Source: Bacteroidaceae bacterium (GTDB taxonomy: Bacteria > Bacteroidota > Bacteroidia > Bacteroidales > Bacteroidaceae). From it: a stretch of 64,000 nucleotides of DNA. This document shows positions 56,515-63,191 of this stretch, one piece after another. The notes beneath the pieces are model-generated. The model was not told the origin of the DNA and did not search any database. It worked only from the letters and a program-made list of their open reading frames with translations. Within the stretch, counting starts at the first letter, position 1; each line of letters begins with the position of its first letter. The stretch is taken from NCBI GenBank assembly GCA_017466065.1, contig JAFTUV010000034.1, positions 1 to 64,000 of the forward strand, written 5' to 3'. Position numbers and translations under genes: made by a program.

Positions 56515-57385
56515 AAGACCTGTAATAATTGACGCTTTTACTGTTTGCTGTGAAGTGGGAAACAGTGTTTTATTCAACAAGATTGCTTCACTCGAATTTG
56601 GCGAGAGCATAGAATTTGAAGATTTTACCTTAACCCGTATAGATGGGCGTTACTACAATTATGTAAACACTATTACCTACAACGACTGTGGAGAAATCAA
56701 AACCTTTGGACAGTTGAAATTTGGTCTTAATAATGGTAATGGTGAGGCCCACGACAATGGAAAACCAAAGGCATGGATAACGGTTGATAACACCGCTCTC
56801 TATTCACAAGCAATATGCTATTTAGGTTATATCTGCGAGATACTTCATTTGAATGTGCATAACTTTACAAGCATAGACCTTTGCAAAGACACACCTTTTG
56901 ATGTCAGTCGTGCTTTGCATAGGTTGTATAGAAATAAGAGCATAACAACCATTCTTAATGGCAAGCGCATCATACATCGTGATGAGGATAGACCCGAAAT
57001 TTCAAGGACTTTAAGCGGAAGCCTCAACAAAGACAAATACCAAACCATCTATGTAAAACAGCGTAACGCCATTAGGGATAAGTCTGCTGGAGTTACCCTT
57101 AAAACATACGATAAACTTGCAGAGATTCGGAACGCCTCTGAAAAGGAGTATATCCTCGACTATTACAATAACCCTACAAAACTCTATCGTACAGAGGTGC
57201 ATTTAAACAACGCTGAAATAAAAGAGTATCTACAATCCCATAATATCGACCTCAACCCATATATGATGGACAACAGTGTTCTTGAAGCAATGTTTTTCGA
57301 CTATCTTAATCGTGTTATACGCTTTCAAGATGGCAAGGAGCAAATAACTTGGGAGCAACTGTTGGGTGGCAGAACTACCGCTTGA
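56498..57385 (+). CDS. Putative phage/plasmid replication initiation protein
   Basis: The protein has about 295 residues from ATG 56498 (MKRVCKRPVIIDAFTV); ATGs at 56465 and 56420 are in frame, and the overlap with the preceding gene makes the start uncertain. Segments AGVTLKTYDKLAEIRNASEKEYILDYYNNPTKLYRTEVHLNN resemble the C-terminal half of filamentous-phage/plasmid II/X-type or Rep_trans initiators, in which Tyr residues nick DNA. It would replicate the excised circle. A terminator follows. Confidence 0.65.
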   Translation: MKRVCKRPVIIDAFTVCCEVGNSVLFNKIASLEFGESIEFEDFTLTRIDGRYYNYVNTITYNDCGEIKTFGQLKFGLNNGNGEAHDNGKPKAWITVDNTALYSQAICYLGYICEILHLNVHNFTSIDLCKDTPFDVSRALHRLYRNKSITTILNGKRIIHRDEDRPEISRTLSGSLNKDKYQTIYVKQRNAIRDKSAGVTLKTYDKLAEIRNASEKEYILDYYNNPTKLYRTEVHLNNAEIKEYLQSHNIDLNPYMMDNSVLEAMFFDYLNRVIRFQDGKEQITWEQLLGGRTTA

Positions 57386-57467
57386 TAGGTGTATAACAAC
57401 CCCCTCTGTCAATATCTATATATTTGATGTAACATGTTATAAACTAACATATCTGTATCAAATTAAA

Positions 57468-57515
57468 AATGTATCAAAGTAATCTTATAAATGACTACCT
57501 TGATACATTCTTTTT
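57468..57515 (+). terminator. Terminator downstream of the rep gene
   Basis: The 14-bp arms at 57468-57481 and 57496-57509 with one mismatch are followed by CTTTTTG. The gap 57386-57592 is otherwise AT-rich with no gene seen. Confidence 0.7.
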
Positions 57516-57592
57516 GTATTATTCTAATCTAAAAGATTTGATTGATATATAGATAAGAGATTTTACTTTCCTCATAAATATATGATAGGTTA

Positions 57593-58009
57593 TTACTCTT
57601 GTTTTGTTTTTTGTATAAAATATGTGGTAATGTCTATATCGTTTATATTTGAGTTATATAGATAATATCTATTTTCTAAACATTTAATTCTTATATAATG
57701 GTAGCTTTGTTTCTCATTATAATCAGTATGTGGTGCATATTCTAATAATAACAATATGGGTAATATTATGATACCATTATGTGCAACTGTAAATGACACC
57801 TTATTTACTCCACGATTATACATATCTATTATATGAAACGAGTACCAATAAATACCGCTACCATCAAAATCCTTTGAATTCTTAAAATATACTATTTCGC
57901 CATTTTCCGTTTTATATATATTTCTTCTGTCTATTTTGTTTATGGGTTTTTCCCCATCTGGAAATAGTGTGCATATTTGAGCAAAATTTAGATATTCGTT
58001 CTTTGCCAT
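57593..58009 (-). CDS. Unknown protein encoded in the element
   Basis: The 138-residue protein is not recognised. It is rich in aromatic and Asn/Ile residues, with EYLNFAQICTLFPDGEKPINKIDRRNIYKTENGEIVYFKNSKDFDG at the start and a core IILPILLLLEYAPHTDYNEKQSYHYIRIK followed by YYLYNSNINDIDITTYFI. No signal peptide. It lies 40 nt downstream of the XRE gene on the same strand, so the two probably form an operon. Strong AT bias matches the element, not the chromosome. Confidence 0.6.
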   Translation of the reverse strand: MAKNEYLNFAQICTLFPDGEKPINKIDRRNIYKTENGEIVYFKNSKDFDGSGIYWYSFHIIDMYNRGVNKVSFTVAHNGIIILPILLLLEYAPHTDYNEKQSYHYIRIKCLENRYYLYNSNINDIDITTYFIQKTKQE

Positions 58010-58049
58010 TTTGATATGTATTATATTACATTATTAACTCCAATAATAT

Positions 58050-58343
58050 TTATCGCTTGCAATTTAGCAAATTTTCCAATTCACTCCTACTATTGAATTG
58101 ATATATCTTTCCTCTAATCTTAATAAACCCCTCTACAGCCTCATCGCCCATAGGTTCAAAAAGGGATTTTACACTAACACCCAAAGCAACTGCCATTTTC
58201 TCGATGGTATCTAACCTTGCATTGCCATACATCGCTCTCGTTAGACTTGAAGCGTCAATATCCATGTCGCTTGCAAGGTCTTTAAGTTGCTTGCCTTGTT
58301 GCTTGCAAAGGCGTTTTACATTTTCTGCCAATATCTTTTCCAT
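58050..58343 (-). CDS. XRE family helix-turn-helix regulator
   Basis: The 97-residue protein has an HTH_3 domain at about 5-63 (NVKRLCKQQGKQLKDLASDMDIDASSLTRAMYGNARLDTIEKMAVALGVSVKSLF) and a short C-terminal extension. It is divergent from the small recombinase gene across a 160-nt AT-rich region and is a natural candidate to repress recombinase expression. Confidence 0.85.
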   Translation of the reverse strand: MEKILAENVKRLCKQQGKQLKDLASDMDIDASSLTRAMYGNARLDTIEKMAVALGVSVKSLFEPMGDEAVEGFIKIRGKIYQFNSRSELENLLNCKR

Positions 58344-58429
58344 ATCTATCCTATTTTGGGTGCTAATATACTAAAATTATCATAAATAACAATATATTTC
58401 AAAATATTTGCGATTTTCGCTAATTAAAA

Positions 58430-58461
58430 TTTGTTTCTTAATTTTCTTAAATGTATATTTG
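58430..58461 (+). promoter_or_regulatory. Promoter of the recombinase genes
   Basis: TTTG (58430-58433), a 20-nt spacer and TATATTTG (58454-58461) match the host consensus. It lies between the divergent XRE and small recombinase genes and could be a target of the regulator. Confidence 0.75.
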
Positions 58462-58503
58462 CATTGTAATAATTGATTTATAAAACAAATCTATAATAAG
58501 AAT

Positions 58504-59127
58504 ATGAAAACAATAATTTTTGCAAGAGTTTCGACAAACATACAAGAGTACGACAGACAAGTAAACGAATTGACAACACTTGCCAATAGTAAGGGTTGGA
58601 GCGTTGAGGCTGTGTTTGCAGAGAAAATTTCGGGTGCAAAGGCAAACGCAGAGCGTAGCGAGTTGCTTAATATGGTCGCTTATGTAGAGGCAAATGCCAT
58701 TGATAAGGTGCTTGTTACTGAACTCTCTCGCTTGGGGCGTGATACCTTGCAAGTGCTTGAGGTTATAGAAATGCTGAACAGCAAGGGTATTTCGCTGTAT
58801 ATACAGAACTATAACATCGAAACACTGACAGCAGAGGGCAAGGTAAACCCAATGAGCCAATTCCTTATTACAATACTAGCGGAGGTGGCAAGAATGGAGC
58901 GCAAGACCATTCGTGAGCGTGTAGCGAGTGGTTATGCCAACTATCGTAATAATGGTGGCAAGGTGGGTAGAAAGCAAGGGTATCGCAAGAGCGAAGAGAC
59001 AATGCGTGAGGAGTACAGCGAAGTTTTTAAGTTGCTGAAAAAGGGCATTAGCCTCCGTAACATCAGCAAGATAACTAATGTGAGTGTAAATACTATAAGA
59101 AAATGTAAGGAGAGTGTAAGCGTATGA
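58504..59127 (+). CDS. Small serine recombinase (resolvase/invertase)
   Basis: The 207-residue protein has the catalytic Ser in IIFARVST, the LVTELSRLGRD and AEVARMERKTIRERVASGYA motifs of the resolvase domain, and a C-terminal HTH (LLKKGISLRNISKITNVSVNTIRKC). It may resolve multimers, or invert DNA, or assist integration. A second, larger serine recombinase lies downstream. Confidence 0.9.
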   Translation: MKTIIFARVSTNIQEYDRQVNELTTLANSKGWSVEAVFAEKISGAKANAERSELLNMVAYVEANAIDKVLVTELSRLGRDTLQVLEVIEMLNSKGISLYIQNYNIETLTAEGKVNPMSQFLITILAEVARMERKTIRERVASGYANYRNNGGKVGRKQGYRKSEETMREEYSEVFKLLKKGISLRNISKITNVSVNTIRKCKESVSV

Positions 59128-59297
59128 GGTAGAATGTAAGCAAGCCCACTGTATAAGGCAAGTAGGTAAATGGCATACCGAAAGGTTGTAATTAGGTTTT
59201 TAATCTTCCTTGTTGTAAGATTTTTTATTACAGTTCAGTGGGTAAAAACCAAAAAATAAGCCACAGAGTGCTGTGGCAAGGAAAATTTTGAATTTTA
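59128..59297 (+). other. Spacer with hairpins before the 46-codon ORF
   Basis: GCCACAG/CTGTGGC (59260-59277) forms a 7-bp hairpin with a 4-nt loop. AATCTT/AAGATT near 59199-59219 followed by TTTTTATT is a weak terminator candidate for the small recombinase gene. No gene seen. Confidence 0.4.
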
Positions 59298-59438
59298 ATG
59301 ATAAGTTTAGATGTATGTAAACGAATTTTAGGAAACAACGACAATGAAGAAGTTAAGATGATTAGAGAGTACCTTTATCTGTTGGCAACTCTCCAAATCG
59401 AATGTGAAAATAATGTTGAAAATCAAATTTTAGATTAG
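59298..59438 (+). CDS. 46-residue ORF preceding the large recombinase
   Basis: ATG at 59298 opens MISLDVCKRILGNNDNEEVK and ends ...ENQILD with TAG at 59436-59438, only 2 nt before the recombinase ATG. It is acidic and helical by composition. The tight spacing implies coupled translation. Small proteins in this position can be directionality factors or recombinase regulators; no homology is recognised. Confidence 0.55.
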   Translation: MISLDVCKRILGNNDNEEVKMIREYLYLLATLQIECENNVENQILD

Positions 59439-59440
59439 TT

Positions 59441-60961
59441 ATGAGAGTGATATTGTATTGTAGAGTAAGTAGTGATGAGCAAGCAGATGGTACAAGTCTT
59501 GATTTTCAAGAAAAGACTTTGCGCTCATATTGTGAGCGTATGAATTATGAGGTTATACATTGCTGTAGAGAGGACTTTTCAGCGAAACACCACGATTTTC
59601 ACCGTCCACAAATGCAGTGGTTGAGAGATTACTGCCGTAAGCATAAGCGTGAGGTGGATATGATACTGTTCTTGCGTTGGGATAGGTTCAGTCGTAACAC
59701 AGAGTTCGCTCATGTTTTCAAGCGTGTGTTTATGGATGAAATGGGGATAAAGTTCAATGCTGTTGAAAATCCCATTGACTTTGAAGCAACAGAGTGGAGT
59801 ACTCTTTTCAACCTATATGCAGGTATAGCGCAGACAGAGAACAACAAGATTTCTCGTAGAACTCGTGATGGTATAAGGGAAACGCTTCTCAAAGGCAAGT
59901 GTGCAAACAAAGCCCCAAGAGGTTATAAGAATGTCCGTTCAAGCAAGCACGATACCCATATTGAGATTGATGAAACAGTTGCTCCGCTCATAAGGAAACT
60001 GTTTACAGAGGTTGCAAAAGGTATTGAAACGCCTAACTACATCCGTAGGAAATATGCGAAAAAGTTTTCCGAAAGTTCGTATTTTGCGATGTTGAGAAAT
60101 CCTTTCTACATAGGTAAGATAAGAGTTCCAGCATATAAAGATGAACCCGAGAGGTTGGTTGATGGCGTACACGAACCTCTAATTGATGAAACTATATATA
60201 ATAAGGTACAAGATGTTCTTGATGGTAAGAGGCGTAAAGCGCCTAAATTATCCAAACCTCAAGACCCTATGCTGTTCTTGCGTAAGTTCCTCATTTGCCC
60301 CATCTGTGGGCATTGCCTCACGGGTGCTACAAGCAAGGGGAATGGTGGTAAGTACACCTATTATTTTTGCTGTAATGACAGTAAACATATAAGGGTAAGG
60401 GCAGAAAGAGTAAACGACACTTTTGTTCATTACTTGTCTGTTTTGAAACCCTATGACACTGTTCTTGACCTCTATAAGGAGATTTTGAACGATATAAGGA
60501 AAGAGGATAGAGTGGAGCAGACAAGGCGTACAGAACGCCTTAAAAGCGAATTGAACACTGTTATCAAGCGTATGGATAGTGTTCAAGACAAATATATTGA
60601 TGGAGAACTCGACAAGGTGTCTTATAATAGACTGATGGAGAGGTATTCCAATGAGGCAGAAAGTCTAAAAGAGCGTATCGCTCTTGTGGAAACCCCTAAC
60701 AATGTCAAGGTCGAACCAAAGTTGGGGTATGCTATCTCCTTGATAAGTAATATAGATAGGTTTATTCTAGATGCTCCCGTTTCGCTTAAAATAAAGTTGC
60801 TTGGTTCGATGTTTCCTCAAAAAATAGAGTTTGACGGAAATAAATATCGAACCAATGAATATAACAAGGTGCTTGATTTAATATATCAGCAAACCAATGA
60901 GTTACGGGTGGGTAAAAAAGAAAACGGAGAGAGTTTTTCAACTTTCTCCGTTTCAGTACCC
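59441..60961 (+). CDS. Large serine recombinase, 3' end removed by integration
   Basis: The element encodes 507 codons: resolvase domain (1-150, catalytic Ser in ILYCRVSSDEQADG), recombinase domain (about 160-270, APRGYKNVRS to NPFYIGKIRVP), zinc ribbon (CPICGHCLTGATSKG and FCCNDSKH, about 285-325), a coiled coil (about 350-425) and a C-terminal segment. There is no stop before the att core (60956-60961): the frame continues across antisense tRNA-Leu and into rplM to 61810. The presumed natural tail of 50 codons lies at 55950-56102. It would catalyse attP x attB integration. Confidence 0.88.
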
Positions 60962-60966
60962 AGACC
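60921..60966. repeat. attR of the integrated element
   Basis: Matches attL at 37 of 41 bases and ends at the tRNA-Leu 3' end. On the minus strand it forms GGAGAAAGTT-GAAA-AACTCTCTCC (one mismatch) followed by GTTTTCTTTTTT, a terminator for tRNA-Leu that is now supplied by the element. Confidence 0.7.
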
Positions 60967-61038
60967 CGGGATCGAACCGGGATGGGTTGCCCCACTGGTG
61001 TTTGAGACCAGCGCGTCTACCGATTCCGCCATCTGGGC
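60957..61038 (-). tRNA. tRNA-Leu(CAA)
   Basis: The minus strand reads GCCCAGA...TCTGGGT with anticodon loop CTCAAAC (anticodon CAA), a long variable arm (TGGGGCAACCCA) and T-arm GGTTCGATCC. CCA is not encoded. The gene is intact after integration because the crossover falls at its 3' end. Confidence 0.95.
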
Positions 61039-61061
61039 AATTGTCTTTCTCAATTGCGATG

Positions 61062-61092
61062 CAAAGGTAATGCTTTTTGTTTACTGCGCAAA
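61062..61092 (-). promoter_or_regulatory. Promoter of tRNA-Leu
   Basis: On the minus strand TTTG (61092-61089), 19 nt and TACCTTTG (61069-61062) match the consensus. Confidence 0.8.
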
Positions 61093-61129
61093 GAAAAATG
61101 TACTTTTTTTGAAAAAAAGTTTCAATTGC

Positions 61130-61160
61130 TTGCCTATCTCGTTGAAAAAAAGTAATTTTG
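61130..61160 (+). promoter_or_regulatory. Promoter of the rplM operon
   Basis: TTG (61130-61132), 20 nt and TAATTTTG (61153-61160) fit the consensus. Transcription would start near 61167. Confidence 0.75.
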
Positions 61161-61166
61161 CAGGCC

Positions 61167-61348
61167 GATTATTATCAGCCCGTGAATCGGGCAGTCGATA
61201 CTTCCGGTCTCTGAGTTTGTTCGAAGGCTCGGTCCAGCCAACCGGGGGAGCAAGCGCGAAGAGGGTTTCTGCAAGGCCTAATTCCGTGAGGTTCAAGCAG
61301 AGAGGTGTCGAGGAAATGGAATTATTAACTATTTTAAAAGGAATTAAA
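61167..61348 (+). ncRNA. Structured leader of rplM (candidate L13 autoregulatory leader)
   Basis: The ~180-nt leader is clearly GC-richer than its flanks and contains complementary stretches (GCCCGTGAATCGGGC near 61178-61192; GAAGGCTCGGTCCAGCC region). Bacteroidia are reported to carry a ribosomal leader upstream of L13; I assign it by position and structure, without a covariance search. A ribosome binding site AAAAGGA precedes the GTG start. Confidence 0.55.
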
Positions 61349-61810
61349 GTGGATACTTTAAGCTACAAAACAATTTCAGTTAACAAGGCAACCGCTCAGA
61401 AAGAGTGGGTTGTTGTAGATGCAACAGACCAAGTAATTGGTCGTCTTGGCACAAAGGTTGCCAAACTTTTGAGAGGTAAGTACAAACCCAGTTTCACTCC
61501 TAACACAGACTGTGGCGATAACGTAATCATCATCAACGCAAGCAAGGTGAAGATGACCGGTAACAAGTGGACCGATCGCATTTATCTTCGTTTCTCGGGC
61601 TACCCCGGTGGTCAGAAACAGTTTAGCCCTGCCGATGTTGCCAAAGGTTACAAAGGTTATGAGCGCTTGGTAAAGCACGTTGTAAGAGGTATGCTTCCCA
61701 AGAATCGTCTTGGCGAGCACTTGCTTAACAACCTTTATATTTATGATGGCCCCGAGCACAACCACGCAGCTCAGCAGCCTAAAACAATCGATATTAACTC
61801 TTATAAATAA
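61349..61810 (+). CDS. rplM: 50S ribosomal protein L13
   Basis: The 153-residue protein starts at GTG 61349 (MDTLSYKTISVNKA), preceded at good distance by AAAAGGA. An ATG at 61316 is in frame but would add 11 non-conserved residues within the leader. L13 motifs EWVVVDATDQVIGRLGTKVAKLLRGK, NASKVKMTGNKW and RGMLPKNRLG are complete. It is in the same frame as the large recombinase of the upstream element, with no stop between them. Confidence 0.95.
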   Translation: MDTLSYKTISVNKATAQKEWVVVDATDQVIGRLGTKVAKLLRGKYKPSFTPNTDCGDNVIIINASKVKMTGNKWTDRIYLRFSGYPGGQKQFSPADVAKGYKGYERLVKHVVRGMLPKNRLGEHLLNNLYIYDGPEHNHAAQQPKTIDINSYK

Positions 61811-61819
61811 TAACAGCAG

Positions 61820-62206
61820 ATGGAAATGGTAAATGCATTAGGCAGACGTAAAAGCGCAGTTGCCCGTATTTTCGTTACTGAAGGTACCGGAAAAATTACT
61901 ATCAACAAAAAGGATCTGCAGGATTATTTCCCCTCGAGCATTCTTCAGTACGTTGTTAAACAACCTCTGATGGCTGTTGATGCAGTGGAGAAATACGACA
62001 TCAAAGTGAACCTTGACGGTGGCGGTTTCACAGGTCAGTCACAGGCATTGCGTCTTGCAATCGCTCGTGCTCTTGTGAAGATTAACGCCGACGACAAGAA
62101 AGCTTTGCGTTCCGAAGGATTCCTCACTCGCGATGCTCGTGAGGTTGAGCGTAAGAAACCCGGTCAGCCCAAGGCTCGTCGTAGATTCCAGTTCAGTAAA
62201 CGTTAA
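61820..62206 (+). CDS. rpsI: 30S ribosomal protein S9
   Basis: The 128-residue protein has MVNALGRRKSAVARIFV at the start and the conserved C-terminus REVERKKPGQPKARRRFQFSKR, whose final Lys-Arg reaches the ribosomal P site. It follows rplM by 9 nt. Confidence 0.97.
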   Translation: MEMVNALGRRKSAVARIFVTEGTGKITINKKDLQDYFPSSILQYVVKQPLMAVDAVEKYDIKVNLDGGGFTGQSQALRLAIARALVKINADDKKALRSEGFLTRDAREVERKKPGQPKARRRFQFSKR

Positions 62207-62344
62207 TATTCGGTCTCGAAATATACGTTTAGTATCTAAACCACTCGGGACTTCACCTTATATAATATATAATTGGTGGGCTACCCGGGAGGTTGGTTAA
62301 AATTTAACTAAAAAGAAGGTAAACAATTTTAAAATTAAAACAAA
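62207..62344 (+). ncRNA. Possible structured leader of rpsB
   Basis: The 138-nt spacer has several complementary stretches, for example TTTAGTATCTAAA, TCTCG with CGGGA, and ACCACTCGGGA facing GGTGGGC...CCCGGGAGGTTGGT. A post-transcriptional control element for S2 is plausible; no Rfam family was matched. Confidence 0.35.
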
Positions 62345-63160
62345 ATGTCTAGAATTACATTTGACACACTTTTGGAGGCCGGTGCACACTTCGGTCACTT
62401 GAAACGTAAATGGAATCCCGCAATGGCTCCCTACATCTTTATGGAGCGCAATGGTATCCACATTATAGATTTGCACAAGACAGCAGCTATGACTGAGACT
62501 GCTGCCGAGGCTTTGAAGCAAATTGCAAAGAGCGGTAAGAAAATTCTTTTCGTTTCTACTAAAAAGCAGCTTAAAGAAATCGTAGCCGAGAAGGCTCAGT
62601 CGGTAGCTATGCCCTACGTTATAGAGCGTTGGCCCGGTGGTATGCTCACAAACTTCCCCACAATCCGCAAGGCTGTGAAGAAGATGGCTACAATCGACAA
62701 ACTCACACAGGACGGTACATACTCGAACTTGTCGAAGCGTGAGGTTCTCCAAATTTCTCGTCAGCGTGCAAAACTCGACAAGAACCTTGGTTCAATTGCC
62801 GACCTGACACGTCTTCCCTCGGCTATTTTCGTGGTTGACGTTCTCAAAGAGAATATCGCAGTTCACGAGGCTAACCGCTTGGGTATTCCCGTGTTTGCTA
62901 TCGTTGATACAAACTCTAACCCCAACAATATTGATTTCGTAATTCCGGCAAACGACGATGCTACAAAGTCGGTAGAGGTAATCCTCGATGCTTGCTGCGC
63001 TGCTATCGCCGAGGGCTTGGAAGAGCGCAAGGTAGAGAAAGTTGATGCTGCCGAGGCAACAGAGGGTGCAGAGGAGAATGCAGAGAAGAAACCTGCTCGT
63101 CGTCGCACAACACGTGCTCGCGCTGCAAAAGCAGAGGAGACAACAGAGGCTGCAGAATAA
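62345..63160 (+). CDS. rpsB: 30S ribosomal protein S2
   Basis: The 271-residue protein has the S2 signatures TFDTLLEAGAHFGHLKRKWNPAMAPYIF and PSAIFVVDVLKENIAVHEANRLGIPVFAIVDTNSNP. A charged, Ala/Glu-rich C-terminal extension (about 236-271, ending RARAAKAEETTEAAE) is absent from the E. coli protein but common in Bacteroidetes. Confidence 0.97.
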   Translation: MSRITFDTLLEAGAHFGHLKRKWNPAMAPYIFMERNGIHIIDLHKTAAMTETAAEALKQIAKSGKKILFVSTKKQLKEIVAEKAQSVAMPYVIERWPGGMLTNFPTIRKAVKKMATIDKLTQDGTYSNLSKREVLQISRQRAKLDKNLGSIADLTRLPSAIFVVDVLKENIAVHEANRLGIPVFAIVDTNSNPNNIDFVIPANDDATKSVEVILDACCAAIAEGLEERKVEKVDAAEATEGAEENAEKKPARRRTTRARAAKAEETTEAAE

Positions 63161-63191
63161 TCTTATTAACTATTAAAATAATATTACTACT

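Larger units (their letters stand above)
55944..60961 (+). mobile_element. ~5 kb integrated element at the 3' end of tRNA-Leu
   Basis: Bounded by GTACCC cores within 41-bp imperfect repeats. Contents in order: detached recombinase tail with terminator, NUMOD3-like small gene, phage/plasmid-type rep gene, minus-strand unknown and XRE genes, small serine recombinase, 46-codon ORF, large serine recombinase. No relaxase, capsid or resistance gene is seen. An integrated small replicon or a satellite that depends on a helper both fit. Confidence 0.75.

Noticed and set aside
55909..60966. Tyrosine-integrase type tRNA insertion
   Set aside because: The flanking repeats are imperfect rather than identical and the only recombinases are of the serine type.
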